Assembly: GCF_020889685.1 (NCBI RefSeq) | Contig: NZ_JACMYO010000039.1 | Span: 1-53,122, forward strand | Source of the DNA: Bradyrhizobium oropedii | GTDB lineage: Bacteria > Pseudomonadota > Alphaproteobacteria > Rhizobiales > Xanthobacteraceae | Reading direction: 5' to 3' | DNA length: 53,122 bases | Program-made: the position numbers and the translations under genes | Notes under the pieces: model-generated | The model's database searches: none | What the model was told of the DNA's origin: nothing | What the model saw: the letters and a program-made list of their open reading frames with translations, nothing else | Part shown: positions 24,983 through 33,064 of the stretch, piece by piece | How positions within the stretch are numbered: position 1 is the stretch's first letter | Layout: every line of letters begins with the position of its first letter

Positions 24983-26626
24983 TCACCGCGCGAGTATTTC
25001 GAGACGATCACGCGCCGGCAGCGTCGACGCGAACACCTTCAAGGCGCTGTCGACGACCTCCCGCTCCGCAGCCGGAGTGATATAGAAGTCGACATCGCCC
25101 TGCTCGCCGGTTACCGGAATCGTGTGCAGTATCGCAACTTTCTTCCAACTGGCCGGCACGCCCTTTGGAAACCAGCTGTCGTAGATCATGGCGACGCCGA
25201 CGTGATACTGATCTGCGAGCACGGCCATCTCGTCAGGGCCGTAATGACCGGCGAGCTTCGCCTTGCGCACGCGTTCCGAACCGAGCCCCCACAAATCAAG
25301 AACGAAGTTCGGATTCCTCCAGGCAACCAGCCCGAGATCATTGACGGCCACCGGCCGATCGTAGAGTTGCTGGGCAAAACGACGCAGCTGATAATGCTGC
25401 TCGTAGATGCCGCGTGAGGCGAGCGGCGTCTCCAGGGCAGCACTGACATAGCCGACGCTGGCAAGGCCGGCCAACCCGACGCTGGCGAGTGTTGCGGCAG
25501 TCCATTGCGGCACGCTCAGAAGCGTCCTGGCACGCGCAACGGCGTACAGCAGCGCCAGCACCGCGAGCGCAACGATGTAGACCTCATACCGATAGAACCA
25601 GCCGTATTGGCCGAAGGCCAGATGCGCGCCGATCGCGACGAGAACCGTCGCACAGACCGTCAGCGCGCCGCGGTCGACGCGAAGCGGCCACATTGCGCAG
25701 GCCAGCGCCAGACCAAGCAGCGTCAGGCGAGAGCCGGTGGGGTCCTCGAAGCTGGCACCGAGATTGCGGAGGATCGAGGCAACCACGCTGGTTCCCTCAT
25801 AGGCGGTTTCCGCGACATGCGACTTGAGCAACACCGAGCTTGGCAGCAGTGGAAGACCGAGGGAGGCCATCCGCGCGAAATAGCCCGCGAACGCGCAGAG
25901 GATCACGATTGCGGCGGCACCGGCGAAGCGACGCCGGCCGAGCAATGCAAAGCCCGCGATCGCCGCAAGCGCAAATGCCGCCCCCTCGAAACGAATGAGC
26001 GGCAGCAGCACGAGTGCAACGAAGTGCATCCGGGTCGGCGGTCGTCCGCGCGCGGCCTCGACGAGGCCGCCGAAGGTCGTGATCGTAGCCCAGACGTGAA
26101 GGCTGTGTTCCATACCGGTCATCGGCAAGGCAATTGCGCTCGACGACAGGATCGCCAGCAGCGCGACAAAGAAAGACAGCGGCTTCTCCTGCGCAGGTGC
26201 GAGCAGCCCCGCCGTTTCGAGAATGCGCAGGAAGGTTACGACCGTCGCCGCTGCGGCTACGGCATTGATCAACAGCGGTCCGAATGCGCCGAGATGCAGT
26301 GTCTCGGTCACGACCAGCAGGTAGGGCCAGATGATCGACGAGCTTGGCGACGAGACCTCGGACGCGTTGACCCCGTAACCGCCCGATCGGATGTGATCGG
26401 CCACGGCGAGATGGATGTAGGGGTCGTCGAGCGTGAAGATGAGCCGGCCATCGCAGAGAACGATGCAGCAGATCAGCACCACCACGAACAGGCCGAGCCA
26501 CAGCAACGCCGTCGCCAGCGGAACGTTTTGCCCGATCGAGCCCGACAACAGCGGCCGATCGGCCGAAGCCGCCGCGACATGATCGCGATCTCCGGTGTGC
26601 AGACTATCTCGACCAGACAGGGACAT
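24983..26626 (-). CDS. GT-C membrane glycosyltransferase, AftB-like arabinosyltransferase candidate
   Basis: 547 residues from the ATG at 26626 (TTG 26635 alternative). About ten membrane segments in the first 400 residues, then a soluble C-terminal domain of about 150 residues. Directly after the first helix it has TLDDPYIHLAVADHI (Asp pair at 67-68), then SGGYGVNASEVSSPSSSIIW. This Asp-Asp plus GxG-x-N-x-E-x-SS-x-S-x-W layout is like that of the mycobacterial terminal arabinofuranosyltransferase AftB. It is the last gene of the operon ubiA-dprE1-dprE2, which would make its donor, polyprenylphosphoryl-arabinofuranose. Predicted to transfer arabinofuranose outside the cytoplasmic membrane; the acceptor is unknown. 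The link to AftB is by motif reading only. Confidence 0.7.
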   Translation of the reverse strand: MSLSGRDSLHTGDRDHVAAASADRPLLSGSIGQNVPLATALLWLGLFVVVLICCIVLCDGRLIFTLDDPYIHLAVADHIRSGGYGVNASEVSSPSSSIIWPYLLVVTETLHLGAFGPLLINAVAAAATVVTFLRILETAGLLAPAQEKPLSFFVALLAILSSSAIALPMTGMEHSLHVWATITTFGGLVEAARGRPPTRMHFVALVLLPLIRFEGAAFALAAIAGFALLGRRRFAGAAAIVILCAFAGYFARMASLGLPLLPSSVLLKSHVAETAYEGTSVVASILRNLGASFEDPTGSRLTLLGLALACAMWPLRVDRGALTVCATVLVAIGAHLAFGQYGWFYRYEVYIVALAVLALLYAVARARTLLSVPQWTAATLASVGLAGLASVGYVSAALETPLASRGIYEQHYQLRRFAQQLYDRPVAVNDLGLVAWRNPNFVLDLWGLGSERVRKAKLAGHYGPDEMAVLADQYHVGVAMIYDSWFPKGVPASWKKVAILHTIPVTGEQGDVDFYITPAAEREVVDSALKVFASTLPARDRLEILAR

Positions 26627-26704
26627 GACGGCCAACCGTTAGAACCCGGGACCAGATCGGCAGATGCCGCGGCCCCTCAATAATCCGCCGGTATGCGCCC
26701 GGCG

Positions 26705-27451
26705 TCAGATGCGCATCCGCTTGAAAACGGGCTCCGGCAATGCACAGATGATCGTCATCACCAGCCAGAACCGCCGGGCTACATAGATCACGTCACGCGG
26801 CTTCATCACATCGGCCCGGAAGATATCCTCCGCAACCCGATCCGGCTGGACCGTCAGCGGCGCCGGCAGCTTCATATGCGCAGTCATCTTCGTGCGTACG
26901 AACCCGGGCTTGACGGTGACGACGCGAACCTTGCCCGCCAGCGCCAGGCGGTTGCGCAGGCCGGACAGGAATTGCGAGAAGCCGGCCTTGGCCGCGCCGT
27001 AGTAATAGTTCGACGCGCGCCCGCGATCGCCGGCAACCGAACTGACCCCGACGATGGTGCCAGAACCGCGCGCCTCGAACGCTTGCGCGAACAGTTCGAG
27101 CAACAGGCTGGGCGCCTCGAAATTCGTGCGCATGATTGTCGTCGCAAGCTCAGGATCGGTCTGGGCACGGAGCTGGTCGCCGAGTTCCCCGACAACGCAC
27201 ACAACGGTGTCGGGGAGCGCGGAGAGGCCGGCGACAAAGCCGGCAAGCTGCCCGGTCTGCAACACGTCCAGCGCTTGGACCGTTGCTTCGACGCCACTTC
27301 GCGTCCTGATATCGTCTGCGTTGCGCTGCGCTGCCTCGAGATCGCGGGCAGCCAGCGTCACGCGCCATCCCTCCCTTGCATAGCGCAGCGCGGTCGCGTG
27401 CCCGATGTCCGAGCTGCCGCCAATCACCAGAATTGATTTTGTGCCGGTCAT
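26705..27451 (-). CDS. dprE2: DprE2-like decaprenylphosphoryl-2-keto-ribose reductase
   Basis: 248 residues. SDR with cofactor motif GGSSDIG (11-17), the Asp-for-Gly variant typical of DprE2, AARD for NADP/NAD choice, SSVAG and YYYGAAKAG as catalytic Ser, Tyr and Lys. C-terminal region KPGFVRTKMT, MKLPAPLTVQPDRVAEDI and a hydrophobic end (FWLVMTIICALPEPVFKRM) that suit a membrane-lipid substrate. ATG at 27451 overlaps the DprE1 stop (TGATG), as expected for two subunits of one epimerase. It reduces the 2-keto intermediate made by DprE1 to polyprenylphosphoryl-arabinose. Confidence 0.85.
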   Translation of the reverse strand: MTGTKSILVIGGSSDIGHATALRYAREGWRVTLAARDLEAAQRNADDIRTRSGVEATVQALDVLQTGQLAGFVAGLSALPDTVVCVVGELGDQLRAQTDPELATTIMRTNFEAPSLLLELFAQAFEARGSGTIVGVSSVAGDRGRASNYYYGAAKAGFSQFLSGLRNRLALAGKVRVVTVKPGFVRTKMTAHMKLPAPLTVQPDRVAEDIFRADVMKPRDVIYVARRFWLVMTIICALPEPVFKRMRI

Positions 27452-28806
27452 CAGATTCCAAGCCGTGCTGAAAGATGGGACGCAAGCCGGGTGTTCGCCC
27501 CGGTCTGCTCGCGGATGTCCCGCAAGGCCGCGAGGCCGGGATATCCGGATTCGAATGTCGCGCGGGACTGCCTTGCGTCCTTGGCGAGGTAAAGCCGGCC
27601 GCCGGCATCGACCACCAGTGCGTCGAGCTGGTCGAGAAACGCGAACAGCGTTTCGGTGACGGGAAAATCCATCGTCAATGTGTAGCCGCGAAGTGGAAAT
27701 GACATCGGTCCGCTCGCGTCGCCAAGCAGCTTGAGCACCGCAAGAAACGACGCATCGCCGCGCCGCGATACCCGATCCAGAATGTCGGCGAGCACGCGGC
27801 GCGCGCGGCCCTGCGGGATCACGCATTGATACTGCACGAAACCGCGCCGGCCGTAGATCCTGTTCCAGTCGGCGATCGCATCGAGCGGAAAGAAATAGGG
27901 ATCCCAATGGACGAGCCGCACTTTGCCCTGATGCGCGGCACCGCGGCGGAAGTAGAGCTCGTTGAACGCCCGCATCGAGGCGCGATTGAGCAGCCATCCC
28001 GGAAACAGCTCCGGCACCGACAGACGCGACGTGCGAACGCTGGGGAAAGGCGCGAGGTCAGGTCCGAGCATATCCTTGTCGCGGCGGGTGGCGTGCTCGG
28101 CCAGATAGACCAGCGACCGCCCAAGCGCCGCGCCGCGCGCGAGGCAATCGATCCAGGCCACCGAATAGGTTGTCGATGCGCTGCTTTCCAGTTGATCGAT
28201 CGCCGCGTCGAGATTGCCGGCAACGCGGGTGTCCTGCCGCAGCCAGGCCGTCTCGATTGGGAGCAGCCGCAGCGTCGCATCGAGGATCATGCCGGTCAGG
28301 CCCATGCCCCCCAGCGTCGCCGCGAACAGCGCGGCATTTTCCGACCGGCAGCAGGTGACGATCTCACCGCCCGGCAGCGCGAGGCGGAACGAAACGACGA
28401 TATTGCCGAAGCCGCCGTCGCGATGGTGGTTCTTGCCGTGAACGTCGGCCGCAATCGCGCCCCCGACCGTCACGAATTTCGTGCCGGGCACGACCTTCAA
28501 GAAGAAGCCGCGCGGCTCGAACGCGGCAAGAATGTCGGCAATGGTCACGCCGGCTTCGACGGTCAATTGGGCGGTCGCGGCATCGAAGCTCCGCATCCGG
28601 TTCAGGCCGCGCGACGAAATCGTGGATTGCGTCCCGATCGCGGCATCGCCATAGGCGCGGCCTGCCCCGCGCGCGACGACGCCGGACCGCGCAAGCAGGT
28701 GGTCCCGTGCACCTGCCGGCGTCTGCGGAGCCAGCAATTCGGTCGACACTCTGGGATAGTTGCCCCAGCCGGAGAGGCCGCTCGCGCCCACTCCGGAGTT
28801 CGACAT
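27451..28806 (-). CDS. dprE1: DprE1-like decaprenylphosphoryl-ribose 2'-oxidase
   Basis: 451 residues from the ATG at 28806 (aggaag site). FAD-binding VAO fold: LSGWGNYPR start, RGAGRAYGDAA (46-56), VVPGTKFVTVGGAIAADVHG and KNHH (His123 equals Mtb His132), and the C-terminal catalytic Lys409 in YLAKDAR (Mtb Lys418). Aligned without gaps at these points (constant offset 9), Mtb Cys387 corresponds to Thr378 in RGYTLTMDFP. It oxidises the 2'-hydroxyl of polyprenylphosphoryl-ribose. It starts 32 bp after the UbiA gene and overlaps DprE2, so it is in one operon. Outside actinobacteria this enzyme is known for arabinosylated Nod factors and pili. Confidence 0.9.
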   Translation of the reverse strand: MSNSGVGASGLSGWGNYPRVSTELLAPQTPAGARDHLLARSGVVARGAGRAYGDAAIGTQSTISSRGLNRMRSFDAATAQLTVEAGVTIADILAAFEPRGFFLKVVPGTKFVTVGGAIAADVHGKNHHRDGGFGNIVVSFRLALPGGEIVTCCRSENAALFAATLGGMGLTGMILDATLRLLPIETAWLRQDTRVAGNLDAAIDQLESSASTTYSVAWIDCLARGAALGRSLVYLAEHATRRDKDMLGPDLAPFPSVRTSRLSVPELFPGWLLNRASMRAFNELYFRRGAAHQGKVRLVHWDPYFFPLDAIADWNRIYGRRGFVQYQCVIPQGRARRVLADILDRVSRRGDASFLAVLKLLGDASGPMSFPLRGYTLTMDFPVTETLFAFLDQLDALVVDAGGRLYLAKDARQSRATFESGYPGLAALRDIREQTGANTRLASHLSARLGI

Positions 28807-28838
28807 CACGCTTCCTGGCAACGCAGCCGACGGCATCG

Positions 28839-30266
28839 CTAGATTGCAGCGAGCATGATGAGGCCGATCGCGCCAAGGGCAAACCAGCTGACGCGATCCC
28901 TCAGCGCGAAGATGACCGGATCGTCATCGATCAATCCGCGCTGTGCGAACAGCATCACGCGACTGATCCAGTACATCAATATCGGACAGCCGACCCAGAG
29001 CAGTTGCGGGTGGCTGTAAAGCGCGCGAACCGTATCGGACGAGATGTAGAGCGTGAAGATCACGACGGCGTTGAAGCCCGACGCGGCCGCGAGGATCGCG
29101 ATCATCGCCTTGTCTTCGATCTGGTAGCCCCGCGCCGCCAGCACGGCACCGTCCGGTTGGCTCGCGAGCTCGATATAGCGCTTCACCAGCGCCAGCGACA
29201 TGAAGATGAACAGCGAGAACGCGAGCAGCCATTCCGACATCGGCACGCTGATCGCGACCGCACCGCCGATCACGCGGACGGTGTAAAGCGTGGCGAGCAC
29301 GACGACGTCGACTGTCGCGATGCGCTTGAGCCAGAGCGAATAGGAAGTCGTCAGCACCAAATAGCCGAGCAGGACGCCGCCAAACGCGAGCGATATCGAC
29401 AATGCGATCGCAAATGCGGTGACCAGCGCCATGGCCATCGCGCCGACGGCTTGTGACGCCGCGATGGCGCCGCTTGCGATCGGACGATTGCGCTTGGCCG
29501 GATGCGCGCGGTCGGCCTTGACGTCGAGAATGTCGTTCAGGATGTAGGCGCCCGATGCGCAAAGCGAGAATGCGATCACGGCAAACAGTGAGGTCGCCGC
29601 CGATCCCAGTGCGAATTTGTGCGCGGTCAGGAGCGGCACCAGCACGAGGCCGTTCTTGGCATATTGATGCACCCTGAACAGCTTCAGCCAGCTGCGCATG
29701 CTGGCCCGCGCAGGCGTGGCAGGCGTGGCAGGCTCCGATCGAGCGGGGCGCGCGACACGCGATGCGAAGCCGGGCAACGCAACCGCTGCGCTGCCGAAAT
29801 AGTCAAAGCCCTGACCGAGCGCGGGCGGAAGCTCTTCGTCCTGCCCTGCCGGCGATTGGCCGTCCGGTGCGGCAGCCCAGGCGGTGAAAACGCCGAGATG
29901 CTGGGCGACCGCACTGACGAGCGGCTCGGGGTAGGTTTCTGAACAGAGATAGACCGGACGGCCTTCGCCCAACGCCTGCAACAGGAACGTCACGGCGTCG
30001 TGGTCGAATTGCGCGCGCGAGGAATCGAAACCCGACGCATCAACAGCCCGCGCTGATCGCGCTTCCGATCCGAAGGCCGCGGCAACCGCCGCAATGAATG
30101 CGTGAAGGCTGTGGCTCAGGGCTGATGCGATATCCGCCGCGAACGCGCTTCCCGGGAGCATGACTTCGTCGACGTCGACGACGAGCGGCCGGCCCTTTGC
30201 GCGCAGCGGATCGCGAAGGGCATCGCTGCCCCCCTGCTCGACCCGTTCTGGAACGCTGGCTCGCAT
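28839..30266 (-). CDS. HAD-UbiA fusion; predicted decaprenyl-phosphate phosphoribosyltransferase
   Basis: 475 residues from the ATG at 30266 (ggaag site); the frame is open upstream to 30407 without a good start. Residues about 25-170 are a HAD-like domain: motif I DVDEV at 31-35 keeps both Asp, motif II is LCSETYPEP near 108-116, but the acidic motif IV is lost (FDYFGSAAVALPGF). Residues about 190-475 are a UbiA prenyltransferase with eight or nine helices; NDILDVKADRAHP (244-256) and YSLWLKRIATVDVVVLA hold its Asp-rich sites. These match mycobacterial UbiA (Rv3806c), which joins phosphoribosyl pyrophosphate to decaprenyl phosphate. First gene of the predicted arabinose operon. NoeC of Azorhizobium is a related protein, from memory. 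Confidence 0.82.
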   Translation of the reverse strand: MRASVPERVEQGGSDALRDPLRAKGRPLVVDVDEVMLPGSAFAADIASALSHSLHAFIAAVAAAFGSEARSARAVDASGFDSSRAQFDHDAVTFLLQALGEGRPVYLCSETYPEPLVSAVAQHLGVFTAWAAAPDGQSPAGQDEELPPALGQGFDYFGSAAVALPGFASRVARPARSEPATPATPARASMRSWLKLFRVHQYAKNGLVLVPLLTAHKFALGSAATSLFAVIAFSLCASGAYILNDILDVKADRAHPAKRNRPIASGAIAASQAVGAMAMALVTAFAIALSISLAFGGVLLGYLVLTTSYSLWLKRIATVDVVVLATLYTVRVIGGAVAISVPMSEWLLAFSLFIFMSLALVKRYIELASQPDGAVLAARGYQIEDKAMIAILAAASGFNAVVIFTLYISSDTVRALYSHPQLLWVGCPILMYWISRVMLFAQRGLIDDDPVIFALRDRVSWFALGAIGLIMLAAI

Positions 30267-30419
30267 ACGCGCGGTCTTCCGGTGGCCCCCTCCCCATTCT
30301 CCCGGGCTTTCCCTAATTTGGTGTGAACTTGGGGGAGGCAGACGCCCGGCAGATTGCGCCGGAAGGCGTTCCGCAAAAGCCTCGCCCGCGGCGCACAGCG
30401 AGCGCAACGAGACGGAAAA

Positions 30420-30496
30420 TGGCGATCCCGGGAAGACTCGAACTTCCGACCTACGGTTTAGGAAACCGTCGCTCTATCCGGCTGAGCTACGGGACC
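30420..30496 (-). tRNA. tRNA-Arg (anticodon CCT)
   Basis: 77 nt. Read on the minus strand: acceptor GGTCCCG (30496-30490) pairs with CGGGATC, D-arm GCTC-AGCCGGATA-GAGC, anticodon arm ACGGT-TTCCTAA-ACCGT with CCT at the anticodon, T-arm GGAAG-TTCGAGT-CTTCC, then a G discriminator and encoded CCA. All stems pair, with one G-U in the acceptor. It decodes AGG. It stands alone, 154 bp upstream of the arabinose-pathway operon in the same orientation. Confidence 0.96.
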
Positions 30497-30618
30497 GCAC
30501 CGCTCGCAAGCCGAAGCATGCGGGCGCCGCCATCCCATAGCAGAGGCGCCGGGTGATCGCCAGCCCGCGCCCGGCGCGGCCGCGAGCGAAGTTGCGCGGA
30601 GATTTGGCGCTTCGCGCG

Positions 30619-32124
30619 TTACGCCACCTGGCGGGCCGGATCCGCGGCCGCATCGGTCGCGCCGGCCCGCCGCGCCGGCAGAAACTCGATGGCCTCATCC
30701 TTCAGCGAACCGAAGCGCAGCGTCATGATGTCGAGTGCATAATTCTGATAGAGCCGCCACGGCCGGCGCGAGCCCTGCTTGGGGAACCTGGCGGCGGCGC
30801 GCTGGATGTAGCCCGAGGAGAAATCCACCCAGGGCAGTTCGGTGACATCAGGGTCGTTCCGCCGCGGCGTCACCTGCGCATAGCCATTCGCCTTCATGTG
30901 ATTGAGCATGCGGCAGACATATTCGCAGGTCAGGTCGCATTTCAGCGTCCAGGATGCGTTGGTGTAGCCGAAGGCGGCGGCGAGGTTCGGTACGCCCGAG
31001 TACATCAGCCCCTTGTAGTTCATGGTCTTCGACAGATCGACAGCCGCGCCGTCAACCCTGATCTCGAGCCCGCCGAGCACCTGGAGATCGAGGCCGGTCG
31101 CGGTCACCACGACGTCGGCGTCGAGCACATTGCCCGACTTGAGCTTGATGCCACCGGGCGTGAAGGTCTCGATCTGGTCGGTGACGACGGACGACCCGCC
31201 GCTGCGCAAGGATTGAAAGAGATCGCCGTTCGGCACCAGGCAAAGCCGCTGGTCCCACGGATTGTAACTTGGCGTGAAATGGGTGGCGATGTCGTAGTCG
31301 GGGCCGAGCGCGTGGCGCACGCCGCCGAGGATCAGCTTCTTCACGCGCTCCGGATCGCGCTTGCAGAGCCGGTAGAAATACATGCCGAACAGCACGTTCT
31401 TCCAGCGGGTGAGGCCGTAGGCGAGCTTTGCAGGCAGCCGCGCACGCAGCCAGTTGGCGACCTTGTCCTCATCGGGGCGCGCCACGACGTAGGTCGGCGA
31501 ACGCTGCAGCATCGTGACATGGGCGGCGGTCTTGGCCATTTCCGGCACCAGCGTCACCGCGGTCGCGCCGCTGCCGATCACCACGACCTTCTTGCCGGCG
31601 TAGTCGATGTCGTCGGTCCACTGCTGTGGATGGACGACACGGCCGGCGAAATCGGCGATGCCGGGAAAGTCGGGCGTGTAGCCGTGCTCATATTTGTAGT
31701 AGCCGCTGCACATGAACAGGAAGTTGCAGGTGAAGCGCTCGATCGTCTTCTCCGGTCCGCGCTCGACCTCGACAGTCCATTGCGAATCCGCCGATGACCA
31801 GTCGGCGCGGACGACGCGATGGTTGAAGCGGATGTTCTTGTCGATGCCATAGACGCGCGCGGTCTCGCGCACATAGTTCAGGATCGACGGGCCGTCGGCG
31901 ATCGCCTTCGACTCGGTCCACGGCCGGAACGAATAGCCGAGCGTGTACATGTCGGAATCGGAGCGGATGCCGGGATAGCGGAACAGGTCCCAGGTGCCGC
32001 CGATGCAATCGCCGCCTTCAAGGATGGCGTAGCTGCGATCCGGAGAGTTGGCTTGCAAATGGTAGCCGGCGCCGATGCCCGACAGCCCCGCGCCCACGAT
32101 CAACACGTCGAAATGAGCGGACAT
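30619..32124 (-). CDS. EthA-like Baeyer-Villiger flavin monooxygenase
   Basis: 501 residues from the ATG at 32124 with a strong ggaggg site; the open frame to 32154 would start inside the regulatory repeat. FAD motif GAGLSG (11-16), the Baeyer-Villiger fingerprint FAGRVVHPQQWTDD near residue 160 and a second nucleotide fold VVVIGSGATAVTLVPEM soon after. The closest pattern is the EthA class, which turns ketones into esters or lactones and oxidises thioamides. Physiological substrate unknown. It is divergent from a TetR gene, with the operator-like repeats between them, the same gene order as mycobacterial ethA-ethR. Confidence 0.87.
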   Translation of the reverse strand: MSAHFDVLIVGAGLSGIGAGYHLQANSPDRSYAILEGGDCIGGTWDLFRYPGIRSDSDMYTLGYSFRPWTESKAIADGPSILNYVRETARVYGIDKNIRFNHRVVRADWSSADSQWTVEVERGPEKTIERFTCNFLFMCSGYYKYEHGYTPDFPGIADFAGRVVHPQQWTDDIDYAGKKVVVIGSGATAVTLVPEMAKTAAHVTMLQRSPTYVVARPDEDKVANWLRARLPAKLAYGLTRWKNVLFGMYFYRLCKRDPERVKKLILGGVRHALGPDYDIATHFTPSYNPWDQRLCLVPNGDLFQSLRSGGSSVVTDQIETFTPGGIKLKSGNVLDADVVVTATGLDLQVLGGLEIRVDGAAVDLSKTMNYKGLMYSGVPNLAAAFGYTNASWTLKCDLTCEYVCRMLNHMKANGYAQVTPRRNDPDVTELPWVDFSSGYIQRAAARFPKQGSRRPWRLYQNYALDIMTLRFGSLKDEAIEFLPARRAGATDAAADPARQVA

Positions 32125-32148
32125 GCCCTGACCCTCCGGTGACAGTAT

Positions 32149-32186
32149 TGACAATCTATATTGTCAGATAACTTGACATCTGACAA
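32149..32186. promoter_or_regulatory. Two overlapping inverted repeats, candidate TetR operator
   Basis: Repeat 1: TGACAAT-ctat-ATTGTCA (32149-32166). Repeat 2: TTGTCAGAT-aacttgac-ATCTGACAA (32161-32186). Both are perfect and they share TTGTCA in the middle, giving evenly spaced TTGTCA/TGACAA half-sites. They lie between the divergent monooxygenase and TetR genes, where a TetR dimer, or two dimers, would repress both. Confidence 0.75.
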
Positions 32187-32207
32187 TCCCCCGTGTCAAT
32201 AGATTTC

Positions 32208-32846
32208 ATGACAAGCAGCCGGAAAGCCCGCCTCTATGGCGGCATGGACGCCGAGGAACGCCGCGCCGAGCGGCGGCTCAAGCTGATCGACGCGGCGATC
32301 GACGTCTATGGCGAGGTCGGCTATCGCGGCGCGACCGTGAAGGCGATCTGCGAGGCGGCCGAGCTGACCGAGCGCTATTTCTACGAATCCTTTGCCAACA
32401 GCGAGGCGCTGCTGATCGCGGCCTACAACCATGTCGTCGGGCACCTGCACGAGGAGATGGCGGCCGCCGCCGCTGGCGGCGGCGACGATCCTGAGGCAAG
32501 GCTGCGCGCCGCGCTGACGCTGTATTTCACGCGGCTGAAGGAGCATCCGAAGCCCGCGCGAGTCTTCCTGCTCGAGATTTCCGGCATCAGTCCGGCGGTC
32601 GACGCCGTCAAGCTCGACGCTTTGCGCGTCTTCAGCGACATCCTGGTACCACCGGCACGCGATCCGAACGGCAACGACAAGGGCGCGGCCACCACGCTGC
32701 TCTCGATCGGCATGGTCGGCGCCGTCATCTCGATCGCGCTGCGCTGGGTGTCGAAGCACTACCGGCAGCCGGTCGAGGATGTGGTCGCGATCGCCGCCAG
32801 CTTCTGCCGGGTGGCGCTGACCGAGGCCGACCGCCGGCAGGATTGA
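32208..32846 (+). CDS. TetR-family transcriptional regulator
   Basis: 212 residues from the ATG at 32208; a GTG at 32193 is possible. No clear ribosome site precedes either, so the mRNA may be leaderless or nearly so. N-terminal helix-turn-helix at about 22-66: RLKLIDAAIDVYGEVGYRGA, VKAICEAAELTERYFYESFA. The C-terminal ligand domain is helical with a variable pocket and ends in CRVALTEADRRQD. Likely autorepressor and repressor of the divergent Baeyer-Villiger monooxygenase through the repeats at 32149-32186, released by a hydrophobic ligand. Confidence 0.88.
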   Translation: MTSSRKARLYGGMDAEERRAERRLKLIDAAIDVYGEVGYRGATVKAICEAAELTERYFYESFANSEALLIAAYNHVVGHLHEEMAAAAAGGGDDPEARLRAALTLYFTRLKEHPKPARVFLLEISGISPAVDAVKLDALRVFSDILVPPARDPNGNDKGAATTLLSIGMVGAVISIALRWVSKHYRQPVEDVVAIAASFCRVALTEADRRQD

Positions 32847-33064
32847 TGCTTTTTGCGGCAGCCGGATCATACCGGCCAGCCGGACCCGCCGATTTTCGTT
32901 CATGTTTCGCCAGGGTTTGCCGGGCCTGCCGCAGGCAGCGCCGTCGATTTCACTTGCATGTCGGGCAGCTCGGGCTTTCTTATGCACGGTACCGGGCGAA
33001 GCTAGGCTCAGCCTGTTTCGCCTTGCGAAACAACGAAAATCTGCATCAGGCGGAGCTTAAGCCT

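Noticed and set aside
29684..29942. Short frames inside the HAD-UbiA linker
   Set aside because: They overlap a continuous domain-encoding frame and have no independent features.
23369..30496. tRNA-Arg (CCT) as an integration site for an island carrying the arabinose operon
   Set aside because: The operon lies on the 3' side of the tRNA, as expected for an island, but I found no integrase and no second copy of the tRNA 3' end. Codon use does not differ from the neighbours.
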